DNA from: Mycobacterium sp. IS-3022
Lineage (GTDB): Bacteria > Actinomycetota > Actinomycetes > Mycobacteriales > Mycobacteriaceae
DNA: 64,000 nucleotides
Direction of reading: 5' to 3'
Assembly: GCF_001500065.1 (NCBI RefSeq)
Contig: NZ_LQIN01000049.1
Span: 165,999 to 229,998, forward strand
Below, one piece after another: positions 35,748 through 43,822 of this stretch. The position numbers and the translations under genes were made by a program. Below the pieces are notes generated by a model. It saw only the letters and a program-made list of their open reading frames with translations, was not told where the DNA came from and searched no databases. Every line of letters starts with the position of its first letter. The stretch's first letter is position 1.

Positions 35748-36728
35748 ATGAACAGCGTCGTACTCGCAGTCAACTTCGCCGACGGCTGGCACGGCTTCTG
35801 GACCGGCAACCTCGGGGTCTGGATCCTCGACCGGGGCGTGCGGATCGCGCTGTTGCTGATCGGCGGCGTGCTGGCCGCCCGGTTCATCAACTGGGCCGCG
35901 GTCAGGATCGTGCGCCGACTCGACGCCGAGTACATGGGCAGTGACCAACTCGTGCGGTCGGAGAGCACCAAGCATCGCCAGGCCGTCGCCTCGGTGATCT
36001 CATGGGTTTCGGTGGCGCTGCTGTTCGTCATCGTGCTCGTCGAGATCACCGACATACTCGCCGTCCCGATCGGTTCGCTCGTCGCCCCGGCCGCGGTCCT
36101 GGGCGCCGCGCTGGGTTTCGGTGCCCAGCGCCTGGTGCAGGATCTGCTCGCCGGATTCTTCATCATCACCGAAAAGCAGTACGGTTTCGGCGATCTCGTC
36201 GCGCTGACCGTCACCGGTGTGACCGTTCCGGCCGAGGGCACCGTCGAGGATGTCACGCTGCGCGTCACCAAGCTGCGGTCGAGCGAGGGCGAGATGATGA
36301 CGATCCCCAACGGTCAGATCGTCAAGTCGGTGAACCTGTCGAAGGATTGGGCGCGCGCCGTCATCGACATCCCCGTGCCGACGTCGGCCGACCTGAACGA
36401 GGTCAACGATCTGCTGCACGAGGTCGCCGAGAACGCGTACGAGGATCCGGGGCTGCGCGATCTGCTGCTCGACGCGCCGCAGTTGATGGGCGTGGAGAGC
36501 ATCGAACTCGACACCGTCAACCTGCGGATGGTGGCCCGGACCCTGCCCGGTAAGCAGTTCGAGGTCGGCCGGCGGCTTCGGGTGCTCGTGATCCGTGCGT
36601 TGCGCCGTGGCGGAATCGTCTCACCCGGCGACGGGCAGACCCCGATGGTCGCGGCGATTCCGCACCCCGCGGCGGTCGCGGGCGGGGCGGCCGAAGAGAC
36701 CGGGGGAGCGCCGGAGCAGAAGCAATGA
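35748..36728 (+). CDS. MscS family mechanosensitive channel
   Basis: 326 aa. Three membrane helices in the first ~130 residues, then the pore-lining Gly/Ala-rich helix AAVLGAALGFGAQRLVQDLLAGFFIITE, the beta domain (EGTVEDVTLRVTKLRSSEGEMMTIPNGQIV) and a C-terminal alpha/beta region. It corresponds to Rv3104c. It overlaps the next gene by 4 bp. Confidence 0.92.
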   Translation: MNSVVLAVNFADGWHGFWTGNLGVWILDRGVRIALLLIGGVLAARFINWAAVRIVRRLDAEYMGSDQLVRSESTKHRQAVASVISWVSVALLFVIVLVEITDILAVPIGSLVAPAAVLGAALGFGAQRLVQDLLAGFFIITEKQYGFGDLVALTVTGVTVPAEGTVEDVTLRVTKLRSSEGEMMTIPNGQIVKSVNLSKDWARAVIDIPVPTSADLNEVNDLLHEVAENAYEDPGLRDLLLDAPQLMGVESIELDTVNLRMVARTLPGKQFEVGRRLRVLVIRALRRGGIVSPGDGQTPMVAAIPHPAAVAGGAAEETGGAPEQKQ

Positions 36729-37165
36729 CGAGCTGGCTGAAGGCCCGCTTTGGCAGGATGCGCGTGTCGACGATCGTGCTCGTCGTCGCGTTCATCGGGC
36801 TGTTCTGGGTGAACCAGTCGTTCGAGCCGCCGGCCGAAGCGCCCACGCCCGCTCCCGCGGTGGTCCCGCCGGGCTTCGTGCCGGACCCGAACTACACGTG
36901 GGTGCCGCGCACCAACGTGCGACGGACCACGGAACCGTCGTACACGACCACGACCCCGACGACGACCACCACCACGACGAGCCCGACCGAGACCACGACG
37001 ACCAGTCCGACGCCGACGTCGACGGTGCAGGACCCGGATGGCATCGGCCCGCGCGCCCCGACCACCGAGACGATCACTCCTGAGACGACGACCGAGGCGC
37101 CGCCACTGATGCCGCAGCAACCGCAGCTGCTGCCGCAGGGTGCGACGACAACTCCGCCCAGCTAG
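36725..37165 (+). CDS. Thr/Pro-rich membrane-anchored hypothetical protein
   Basis: 146 aa, corresponding to Rv3103c. A short basic cytoplasmic start, one membrane helix (VSTIVLVVAFIGLFWV) and then an extracytoplasmic tail dominated by Thr, Pro and Ser runs (for example TTTTPTTTTTTTSPTETTTT). The tail looks disordered and glycosylation-prone. It lies just before ftsE, so a cell-envelope role is plausible but unproven. Confidence 0.85.
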   Translation: MTSWLKARFGRMRVSTIVLVVAFIGLFWVNQSFEPPAEAPTPAPAVVPPGFVPDPNYTWVPRTNVRRTTEPSYTTTTPTTTTTTTSPTETTTTSPTPTSTVQDPDGIGPRAPTTETITPETTTEAPPLMPQQPQLLPQGATTTPPS

Positions 37166-37201
37166 GGCATCGCCGTCGCCCGGCTACACTGGCGAGCCGT
37201 G

Positions 37202-37891
37202 ATGATCACCCTCAACAACGTGACGAAGCAGTACAAGTCGTCCGCGCGCCCGGCGCTCGACAACGTCTCGGTCAAAATCGACAAGGGTGAGTTCGTCTTC
37301 CTCATCGGGCCGTCGGGTTCGGGCAAGTCGACGTTCATGCGCCTACTGCTGGCCGAGGAGAGCCCCACGCACGGGGACATCCAGGTGTCGAAGTTCCATG
37401 TCAACAAGCTGCCCGGCCGCCACATCCCCAGCCTGCGCCAGGTGATCGGCTGCGTATTCCAGGACTTCCGGCTGCTGCAGCAGAAGTCCGTCTTTGAGAA
37501 CGTTGCGTTCGCGCTCGAGGTCATCGGCAAGCGCGGCGACGTCATCAATCGCGTGGTCCCCGACGTGCTGGAGATGGTCGGCCTGTCGGGCAAGGCCAAC
37601 CGGCTGCCCGCGGAGCTGTCCGGCGGCGAACAGCAGCGCGTGGCGATCGCCCGGGCCTTCGTCAACCGGCCCCTGGTACTGCTCGCCGACGAGCCCACCG
37701 GCAACCTGGACCCGGAAACCAGTAAGGACATCATGGATCTGCTCGAGCGGATCAACCGCACCGGAACCACGGTGTTGATGGCCACCCATGACCACCACAT
37801 CGTCGACTCGATGCGTCAGCGGGTCGTCGAACTCGAACTCGGCCGGCTGATTCGCGACGAGCAGCGCGGCGTCTACGGAATGGATCGCTAG
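37202..37891 (+). CDS. ftsE: Cell division ATP-binding protein FtsE
   Basis: 229 aa from the ATG at 37202 (a GTG lies one codon earlier). Complete ABC ATPase: Walker A GPSGSGKST, signature LSGGEQQRV, Walker B LLADEPTGNLD. It energises FtsX to activate septal peptidoglycan hydrolases. The stop shares one base with the ftsX start. Confidence 0.97.
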   Translation: MITLNNVTKQYKSSARPALDNVSVKIDKGEFVFLIGPSGSGKSTFMRLLLAEESPTHGDIQVSKFHVNKLPGRHIPSLRQVIGCVFQDFRLLQQKSVFENVAFALEVIGKRGDVINRVVPDVLEMVGLSGKANRLPAELSGGEQQRVAIARAFVNRPLVLLADEPTGNLDPETSKDIMDLLERINRTGTTVLMATHDHHIVDSMRQRVVELELGRLIRDEQRGVYGMDR

Positions 37892-38787
37892 TGCGCTTCG
37901 GCTTCCTCATCAATGAGGTCCTCACGGGTTTCCGCCGCAACGTCACCATGACCGTGGCGATGATCCTGACGACCGCGATCTCGATCGGCCTGTTCGGCGG
38001 CGGCCTGCTCGTCGTCCGGCTCGCCGACCAGTCCCGCAACATCTACCTGGACCGCGTGGAAAGCCAGGTCTTCCTCACCGACGACGTCTCGGCCAACGAT
38101 CCGTCGTGTGACGCCGACCCGTGCAAGGCGCTGCGTCGGCAGATCGAGGACAGAGATGATGTGCGGTCCGTCCGTTTTCTGAACCGCGACGAGGCCTACG
38201 AAGACGCGATCAAGAAGTTCCCGCAGTACAAGGACGTGGCGGGGCGCGAGGCGTTTCCGGCGTCGTTCATCGTCAAGCTCGAGAATCCCGAGCAGCACAA
38301 GGAATTCGACGAGGCGATGGTGGGCCAACCCGGCGTGCTCAACGTGCTCAACCAGAAGGACCTGATCGACCGGTTGTTCGCGGTGCTCGACGGGATCAGC
38401 AGTGCTGCGTTCGCGGTGGCATTGGTACAGGCGATCGGCGCGGTCCTGTTGATAGCCAACATGGTTCAAGTCGCGGCGTACACCAGGCGCACCGAGATCG
38501 GCATCATGCGACTGGTCGGCGCCAGCCGCTGGTACACCCAGTTGCCGTTCCTGGTCGAGGCCATGCTGGCCGCGTTGATCGGTGTGGTCATCGCGATCGT
38601 CGGGCTGATTTTGGTGCGGGCGCTGTTCCTGGAGAACGCGTTGAACCAGTTCTATCAGGCGAACCTGATCGCCAAGGTCGACTACGCCGACGTGCTGTAC
38701 TTCAGCGCCCCGCTGATGCTGTTCTTGGGCCTGGCGATGTCCGGAATCACCGCCTACGTCACACTTCGGCTCTACATCCGAAGGTAG
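37891..38787 (+). CDS. ftsX: Cell division protein FtsX
   Basis: 298 aa from GTG. Four membrane helices: one near residues 20-40, then an extracytoplasmic domain with paired Cys (DPSCDADPCKAL) and three C-terminal helices (ending LMLFLGLAMSGITAYVTLRL). The extracellular loop regulates cell-wall hydrolases. Translationally coupled to ftsE. Confidence 0.97.
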   Translation: MRFGFLINEVLTGFRRNVTMTVAMILTTAISIGLFGGGLLVVRLADQSRNIYLDRVESQVFLTDDVSANDPSCDADPCKALRRQIEDRDDVRSVRFLNRDEAYEDAIKKFPQYKDVAGREAFPASFIVKLENPEQHKEFDEAMVGQPGVLNVLNQKDLIDRLFAVLDGISSAAFAVALVQAIGAVLLIANMVQVAAYTRRTEIGIMRLVGASRWYTQLPFLVEAMLAALIGVVIAIVGLILVRALFLENALNQFYQANLIAKVDYADVLYFSAPLMLFLGLAMSGITAYVTLRLYIRR

Positions 38788-38789
38788 CC

Positions 38790-39296
38790 ATGCCGAAACA
38801 GGGCGCCAAGAAAGCGGACCCCACCAAGTCCGGCAACAACAAGATCGTCGCGTCGAATCGCAAGGCTCGACACAACTATTCGATCCTGGAGACCTTCGAG
38901 GCGGGCATCCAATTGGTCGGCACCGAGGTGAAGAGCCTGCGCGACGGGCAGGCCTCGCTGGCCGACGCGTTCGCCACCGTCGACGACGGGGAGGTGTGGC
39001 TGCGCAACGTGCACATCCCCGAATATCACCACGGCACCTGGACGAACCACGCGCCGCGGCGCAACCGGAAGCTGTTGTTGCACCGTAGACAGATCGATCA
39101 GCTCATCGGTCGCATCAGGGACGGCAACCTCACCCTGGTGCCGCTGTCGCTGTATTTCTCCGAGGGCAAGGTCAAGGTGGAATTGGCGTTGGCCCGCGGT
39201 AAAGAGGCCCGCGACAAGCGCCAGGACCTGGCGCGCCGCGACGCGCAGCGTGAGATCACCCGTGAGCTGGGCCGCCGCGCCAAGGGCATGACCTGA
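38790..39296 (+). CDS. smpB: SsrA-binding protein SmpB
   Basis: 168 aa. Family signatures RKARHNYSILETFEAGIQLVGTEVKSLRDG and the basic C-terminal tail (ARGKEARDKRQDLARRDAQR) are present. It carries tmRNA to stalled ribosomes; its partner gene ssrA is 1 kb downstream. It starts two bases after the ftsX stop. Confidence 0.97.
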   Translation: MPKQGAKKADPTKSGNNKIVASNRKARHNYSILETFEAGIQLVGTEVKSLRDGQASLADAFATVDDGEVWLRNVHIPEYHHGTWTNHAPRRNRKLLLHRRQIDQLIGRIRDGNLTLVPLSLYFSEGKVKVELALARGKEARDKRQDLARRDAQREITRELGRRAKGMT

Positions 39297-39312
39297 CCTC
39301 CCGCCCTTCACC

Positions 39313-39373
39313 GCGAGCGACCGTGTCTGTACTTCGACACGCCGCGAAAATGCGTACAAACGCGGTCGCTCGC
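39313..39373. terminator. Long hairpin after smpB
   Basis: 20-bp arms at 39313-39332 and 39354-39373 pair at 18 of 20 positions (outer sequence GCGAGCGACCG... / ...CGGTCGCTCGC). It starts 16 bp after the smpB stop. There is no clear U-tract. Likely the end of the prfB-smpB transcription unit. Confidence 0.7.
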
Positions 39374-39399
39374 CGCTGGTGAGCGTTACGTTCAGGCGC

Positions 39400-40245
39400 G
39401 TGAACAGCCCTTCGCGACCCGTGACCCATCTCGACAAATCCGAAGTGTTGGCCGCGCTGTTCGCGCAGTGGGACGCCATCGACGACATTGTCGCCGGGTT
39501 GTCCGACGCGCAGTGGCAGGCGCCGACACCGCTGCCGGGATGGTCGGTGCGCGACGTCGTCGCGCACATGATCGGAACCGAGTCGATGTTGCAGGGCGTG
39601 GACACGCCGGAGGCCGATATCGACGTGTCGACGCTCGAGCACGTCCGCAACGACATGGGCGTGATGAACGAACGGTGGGTGCGCAACTTGCGCAACCTGC
39701 CCGCCGACGACCTGCTGGGAAGGTACCGGACCATCACCGCCGACCGCCGCGATGCGTTGACGGCGATGGGCGAGGCCGACTGGAACGACGTCACCGCGAC
39801 GCCGGCGGGCCCGGACAGCTACGGCCGGTTCATGCGCGTGCGGATCTTCGACTGCTGGATGCACGAACACGACATCCGCGACGCGATCGGCCGACCAGCG
39901 ACGGACCCGACCGGCGCGCCGGCCGAACTCGCGCTCGACGAGATGGCCGCCAGCATGGGGTTCGTGGTCGGCAAGCTGGGCCGGGCTCCGGACGGATCGC
40001 GGGTTTTGATCGTGCTGACCGGCCCGCTGGGCAGGACGATCCACGTCGCGGTCGAGGGCCGAGGCAAGGTCGTGGAGGACTTCGGCGGGGCCGATCCAAC
40101 GGCGACGATCACCCTCGATGCCTTACTGTTCGCGCGCCTGGCCGGCGGACGGACCGCCCTGTCCCAGCATGCCGATGCCATCGCCTACGCGGGCGACGAG
40201 GACACCGGCAGGCGTGTCGTCGAGCACCTCAACTATGTGATCTGA
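39400..40245 (+). CDS. Maleylpyruvate isomerase-like (DinB/mycothiol-dependent) family protein
   Basis: About 281 aa. GTG codons at 39379, 39400 and 39421 are all possible; 39379 abuts the hairpin, so 39400 is used. Metal-ligand regions of the DinB-like helical bundle are visible: LPGWSVRDVVAHMIGTE and IFDCWMHEHDIRDAIG. The C terminus is an SCP2-like domain. Members use mycothiol; the substrate is unknown. Confidence 0.88.
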   Translation: MNSPSRPVTHLDKSEVLAALFAQWDAIDDIVAGLSDAQWQAPTPLPGWSVRDVVAHMIGTESMLQGVDTPEADIDVSTLEHVRNDMGVMNERWVRNLRNLPADDLLGRYRTITADRRDALTAMGEADWNDVTATPAGPDSYGRFMRVRIFDCWMHEHDIRDAIGRPATDPTGAPAELALDEMAASMGFVVGKLGRAPDGSRVLIVLTGPLGRTIHVAVEGRGKVVEDFGGADPTATITLDALLFARLAGGRTALSQHADAIAYAGDEDTGRRVVEHLNYVI

Positions 40246-40342
40246 CCTGCGGCGAAGGGTCGCCACGGGCATAAATCCTTGGCATCGGATGTTGAGTCTG
40301 GCGTACCATGGAATGTCCTGCCGAAGGTCGGCGGGGATGCGA

Positions 40343-40708
40343 GGGGCTGAACGGTTTCGACTTCGCGCATCGAATCAAGGGAAGCGTGCCGGTGCAGGCA
40401 AGAGACCACCGTAAGCGTCGTTGCAACCAATTAAGCGCCGATTCCAATCAGCGCGACTACGCTCTCGCTGCCTAAGCGACAGCTGGTCCGTCAGACCGGG
40501 GACTCCCTCGACCCGGATCCTGGCGTCATCTAGAGGGATCAACCGGTGAGTCCGGTCGCGGGACTCATCGGGACACCAAACAGCGACTGGGATCGTCATC
40601 CTGACTTGTTCGCGTGATCAGGAGATCCGAGTAGAGGCATAGCGAACTGCGCACGGAGAAGTCTTGAGGGAATGCCGTAGGACCCGGGTTCGATTCCCGG
40701 CAGCTCCA
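40343..40708 (+). ncRNA. ssrA: Transfer-messenger RNA (tmRNA), 3' end supplied by an integrated element
   Basis: 366 nt. The 5' end GGGGCTGAAC and the 3' CAGCTCC form the 7-bp acceptor stem with discriminator A at 40708; the T arm is GGGTTCGATTCCC. The tag ORF (40437-40475) reads ADSNQRDYALAA then TAA. The base after the discriminator begins CTC, so CCA is not encoded; the CCA-bearing native 3' end is now at 50537-50540 beyond the integrated element. Confidence 0.96.
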
Positions 40709-40709
40709 C
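40685..40709 (+). repeat. attL: 25-bp core of the ssrA-integrated element
   Basis: A 25-bp sequence starting CGGGTTCGAT and ending CAGCTCCAC is identical to 50514-50538. It covers the tmRNA T arm and acceptor 3' strand, a common target of tyrosine integrases. The integrase gene starts 79 bp inside. Confidence 0.93.
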
Positions 40710-40723
40710 TCAAAACAGCAGGT

Positions 40724-40749
40724 AAAACCCCCCAGAGATGGGGGGTTTT
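40724..40749 (+). terminator. Element-supplied terminator of tmRNA
   Basis: Perfect 10-bp stem (AAAACCCCCC / GGGGGGTTTT) with a 6-nt loop, ending in T4, 15 bp after the tmRNA 3' end. It replaces the native terminator displaced to 50542-50571. Confidence 0.93.
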
Positions 40750-40787
40750 GCTTGTGTCAATGGTTTGTCAAGAGTTACGGTGCCTGC

Positions 40788-41864
40788 ATGGCGTCCATAA
40801 GGAAGCGTCCCCGCAGGGACGGCAGCATAACGTACGCGGTGCTGTTCACCATTGACGCGCGTCAAACCTCCGTCCCGTTCGCAGACGAATCGGACGCCGA
40901 GAAGTTCCGCGCTCTCGTCAACAGCGTCGGCGGGAAGCGGGCGATGGCGGCGTGGGGGATCGGGGACACGCCTCGATCCGTCAAGACGGGTCCAACGCTC
41001 GCTGAATATCTGACGAGACACATTGACCACCTGACCGGTTGCGAGCGGAAGACGATCGCGGAGTACCGGCGCTATGCGGCTCAGATCGGTGAGACCGCGA
41101 TCGCGCCTATGCCGTTGGCGTCGCTCACTCGTGCGGACATTGCGCGATGGATTAACACCCTCACTGGCTCGGGAAAGACAATCTCAAACAAGCACGGATT
41201 CCTATCCTCGGCGCTCAACAGCGCCGTTCGCGAGGGACTACTAGCGGCCAATCCGTGCGCGAACCAACGCCTGCCTCGAACGCCGCGCAAAGAAATGGTC
41301 TGCCTTGACCGATCTGAGTTCCAGTCGTTGGTAGCGGCATTCTCCCAGCACTACCAACCGCTGGTGACGTTCCTGGTCGCCAGTGGTGCGCGTTTCTCTG
41401 AGGTCACCGCGCTTATTCCGGCTGACGTCGACCGTGCCGCGGGGACGGTGCGCATTTCGAGGTCGTGGAAGCGAACACCCGGCGGCTATGAACTCGGGGC
41501 ACCCAAGACGCCTAAGTCAATCAGAACGATCAATGTTCCGAGAGCTGTGCTCGACCAGCTCGACTACTCGCATAAGTGGTTGTTCACCACAACCGGCGGC
41601 GGGCCAGTGCGGCTCTACTCGTGGCGTGCGAACGTGTGGAACAAGGCCCTACCCAAGGCGAAACTAAAGACGCGCCCGCGCATCCACGACCTGCGTCACA
41701 CTTGCGCCTCGTGGATGATTCAGGCCGGCGTCCCGCTGCCGGTGGTGCAGGCGCATCTAGGACACGAGAGCATCAAAACGACCGTCGATCTGTACGGCCA
41801 TGTCGACCGCAAGAGCGCGGAGGCTGCGGCCGACGCAATCGCCGCCGCCCTTGCGTTCGAGTAG
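40788..41864 (+). CDS. int: Tyrosine site-specific integrase
   Basis: 358 aa from the ATG at 40788 (MASIRKRPRRDG); a TTG at 40752 is possible but lies next to the terminator. N-terminal arm-binding basic segment, SAM-like core-binding domain (~60-150), then the catalytic domain with Arg202 (SGARFSE), His300-Arg303 (HDLRH), His326 (LGHES) and the nucleophile Tyr336 (DLYGHV). The full set of catalytic residues suggests an active enzyme. It lies 79 bp from attL. Confidence 0.95.
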   Translation: MASIRKRPRRDGSITYAVLFTIDARQTSVPFADESDAEKFRALVNSVGGKRAMAAWGIGDTPRSVKTGPTLAEYLTRHIDHLTGCERKTIAEYRRYAAQIGETAIAPMPLASLTRADIARWINTLTGSGKTISNKHGFLSSALNSAVREGLLAANPCANQRLPRTPRKEMVCLDRSEFQSLVAAFSQHYQPLVTFLVASGARFSEVTALIPADVDRAAGTVRISRSWKRTPGGYELGAPKTPKSIRTINVPRAVLDQLDYSHKWLFTTTGGGPVRLYSWRANVWNKALPKAKLKTRPRIHDLRHTCASWMIQAGVPLPVVQAHLGHESIKTTVDLYGHVDRKSAEAAADAIAAALAFE

Positions 41865-42064
41865 GACGTGTCTCGGGTCTGATCACCGTGTCTCCAAGCT
41901 GAACGATCACGTCAAACATCGGACAGTCGGCCTTGAGCAGAATCGGAATCCTTTGCCGCTCTTGGGAGTAACGTTCGTCAAGGCATTCACACCCGTGATT
42001 GCAAGAGGGGCAGCGCACCTGCTGCCACAGGCCGGGGTGTGGCCGAACTGGATAGGAGTTCGAC

Positions 42065-42301
42065 ATGCAGCAGACTACGCCGCCCGAAAACTGGCGACGG
42101 TACACCCACTTGCTCACACCCGAGCAGATCACCGATTTGCAGCGCTGGGACAACGCCATCACGTTGCAACTGCTGTACGGCAGAGGACTGAACTACCAAT
42201 TCCTGTCGCAGTTCCCCGACCCTGAGGACGCGCACCGGCGGCGGATGATCACGATGGCGCGGGACATCTACGGCGCGCTCGGGCCGGGGAGACTGAATTG
42301 A
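42065..42301 (+). CDS. Small phage-element protein, unknown function
   Basis: 78 aa. The ATG is preceded by ATAGGAG at good spacing, which supports it over overlapping antisense frames. Sequence is mostly helical (LLTPEQITDLQRWDNAITLQLLYGRG). It is the only gene besides the integrase on the plus strand of the element. No family recognised. Confidence 0.6.
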   Translation: MQQTTPPENWRRYTHLLTPEQITDLQRWDNAITLQLLYGRGLNYQFLSQFPDPEDAHRRRMITMARDIYGALGPGRLN

Positions 42302-42396
42302 CCCCATTTGCCCAGCGACACGCCGAGAACTGGCACAAGAATGAAATGCTGCTGAACCGCTATAGAGTCGAGATGCGGGATCGCCGCGTGCGAAAT

Positions 42397-42434
42397 GCAC
42401 AAACCGGGCGGGTTCGAGTGCCCGCCCGGTGTGC
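42397..42434. terminator. Very strong GC hairpin in the satellite
   Basis: ACCGGGCGGG (42403-42412) pairs perfectly with CCCGCCCGGT (42421-42430) over an 8-nt loop, extended by GCAC/GTGC with an AA bulge. It separates the plus-strand small gene from the leftward structural operon and can act as a terminator for either. Confidence 0.7.
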
Positions 42435-42449
42435 GATCTCCGGGCTCGT

Positions 42450-42522
42450 GGGGCCTGAAGCATGTTGGCCATGCAGGGCGGGTCGGCACCTACCGATACC
42501 GGTTCGATTCCGGCAGGCTCCA
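42450..42522 (+). tRNA. tRNA-like sequence (degenerate; no clean anticodon arm)
   Basis: 73 nt with the spacing of a tRNA: 7-bp acceptor stem GGGGCCT/AGGCTCC, discriminator A, and a T arm ACCGG-TTCGATT-CCGGC at canonical positions 49-65. A D-like GCAT/ATGC stem is shifted by one base, and the anticodon stem does not pair well. The 3' half resembles the ssrA att core. It may be a decayed tRNA/tmRNA 3' copy or a structural RNA; not called as a working tRNA. Confidence 0.35.
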
Positions 42523-42567
42523 CGAGCACCAACCGTTGTGAATTATTACCCCGGCTGGCGAACTTGA

Positions 42568-42818
42568 CTGTACGCACAATTGGAAAACATTGCACGTGTT
42601 GATGCAAGCGTGTTGCTGGGGTTTTGCGATTTCGCAACGACGCCCGTCTACCAGCAATCTGTACCGCGCTGCGGTTATCCGGCAACCGTGGCGTGCGAAC
42701 TGCCCGGTCAGCGGTTAGCCGAAGCCACATGATTCGCGACAGTGTCGCAGTTCCGGTGCTTGCGTCTACGCAGGCGATGTTTTCCGAATCTGAGAACGCC
42801 AGCAAACTCAAACTCGAC
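42568..42818. other. Non-coding stretch in the satellite
   Basis: About 250 bp downstream of the leftward operon. No start with a ribosome-binding site and no convincing ORF on either strand. Together with 42302-42567 this makes ~500 bp without a supported gene, holding only the strong hairpin and the tRNA-like sequence. Confidence 0.45.
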
Positions 42819-43145
42819 TTACGACCACCGGTACCCGCTGTGCTCGATAGGCCGATCGTCGGCCAACCAAATTCCGGCGCCGCGAAAGTCTTCAGGCACG
42901 GGGTACGCGCCGTAAATCCCGGCGACGTCACCGTCTTGTACTTGAGCGTGTTCGCGATCGGCGTGCGCGATAAGACGTGCCGCTCTCGCGGCTTCCGCGG
43001 CGCGGCGGTCCTCGGTGGCGTCGTACCAGAGGGACAGCAGCTTGAAAATCACCACCAGGGCGACCGCTGCCAGCAGGTAGGGCAGCATTTCGAGCACCGC
43101 ACTTAGCAGGATCAGTAAGACAAGTCCCTGGCCGAGAGACCGCAT
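42819..43145 (-). CDS. Small membrane protein of the satellite
   Basis: 108 aa from ATG. Two closely spaced hydrophobic helices (GQGLVLLILLSAVLEMLPYLLAAVALVVIF) are followed by a charged cytoplasmic-type tail (DATEDRRAAEAARAARLIAHADREHAQ). Last gene of the leftward operon. Holin-like in shape but without lysis partners, so no function is assigned. Confidence 0.65.
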   Translation of the reverse strand: MRSLGQGLVLLILLSAVLEMLPYLLAAVALVVIFKLLSLWYDATEDRRAAEAARAARLIAHADREHAQVQDGDVAGIYGAYPVPEDFRGAGIWLADDRPIEHSGYRWS

Positions 43146-43169
43146 AACCCAAGCGTACGTCTTACGGGC

Positions 43170-43610
43170 TCAGGATTTCGCGATGCCGCGCATGGTGGCG
43201 ACCGTGAACGGCCCCCGGTAGATCGGCGCGGCGTAGCCCTTCGGTTTCTGGTCGGTAATCAGGATTGCCCGTGCCCGATACACAGTCGAGACGATTCCGC
43301 GGATGGTGCCCCCCAGCGTGCCATCGAAGATCCGCCCCTCGGCTGTGCCGTAGGTCAGCGCGCAAGGATAAGGGCGTGCGGCGGTCGCGACGTACCGCAG
43401 CATCGACGCTGGGGACGGGCAGGAATAAACCCCACAGCTGCAACCTTCGCGCGGTGGCAGATGACCCGCGATCGGACACACTGCCCGCATCACGCCAGCG
43501 GTCGGCAAGACCGCAGCGTCCCCCAGGATGCCGAATGCCCGCGGCGACACCAGCGCGCCGTCCGCGATCCGCCAGAGCTTCCAGGCATTCACCTTGCGTC
43601 GGGACGGCAC
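43170..43610 (-). CDS. Hypothetical satellite protein with Cys-rich segment
   Basis: 146 aa from a GTG overlapping the upstream gene. KLWRIADGALVSPRAFGILGD, then PREGCSCGVYSCPSPASMLRY and a beta-rich C terminus. The CSCGVYSC pattern recurs in actinobacterial phage proteins of unknown role and could bind metal. A GTG at 43592 is an alternative start. Confidence 0.65.
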   Translation of the reverse strand: MPSRRKVNAWKLWRIADGALVSPRAFGILGDAAVLPTAGVMRAVCPIAGHLPPREGCSCGVYSCPSPASMLRYVATAARPYPCALTYGTAEGRIFDGTLGGTIRGIVSTVYRARAILITDQKPKGYAAPIYRGPFTVATMRGIAKS

Positions 43611-43822
43611 TCCGCCCGTCGTCGGTTGCGCCGCATCCTAAGGCGGGCGATGACCCACCCCCGTGGTGCCGCTGCCCGACGCGCGGCCCAGAATTGGGAA
43701 TATCGCTCGCGGGTGGTCGGTGCGGTCCAGTCGTCAGGATCGAACTCGCGAAGCGGACCAGGCGGGTACTCCAGCTCGCGCCACCAGTCCCACGGGTCGC
43801 GTTCCTCGCGCAGCCGCGCCAT
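43589..43822 (-). CDS. Small basic satellite protein, unknown function
   Basis: 77 aa. The ATG starts directly at the terminase stop, and the end overlaps the next gene by 22 bp, fitting a tightly packed operon. Trp-rich start (EERDPWDWWRELEYPPGPL) and a very basic C terminus (RLRMRRNRRRAECRP). No family recognised. Confidence 0.6.
   Translation of the reverse strand: MARLREERDPWDWWRELEYPPGPLREFDPDDWTAPTTRERYSQFWAARRAAAPRGWVIARLRMRRNRRRAECRPDAR

Noticed and set aside
40375..40599. Open frames within 40.2-40.7 kb
   Set aside because: They fall on tmRNA, whose acceptor stem, tag ORF and T arm explain the sequence.
41773..42066. Leftward frame with CPSC/CxC residues overlapping the 3' end of the integrase gene
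   Set aside because: It looks partly protein-like, but lacks a ribosome-binding site, overlaps the integrase by about 90 bp, and its start collides with a plus-strand gene that has a good site. Left open, not annotated.
42450..42522. Calling a working tRNA gene
   Set aside because: The anticodon stem does not pair and the D stem is shifted, so no anticodon can be assigned. It is reported only as tRNA-like.
42298..42567. Open frame of 89 codons starting TTG after the small plus-strand satellite gene
   Set aside because: It runs through the perfect GC hairpin and the tRNA-like sequence, has no ribosome-binding site and a poor amino-acid composition in its second half.
42819..43145. Calling the small membrane protein a holin
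   Set aside because: Two hydrophobic helices are suggestive, but there is no endolysin or other lysis gene in the element.
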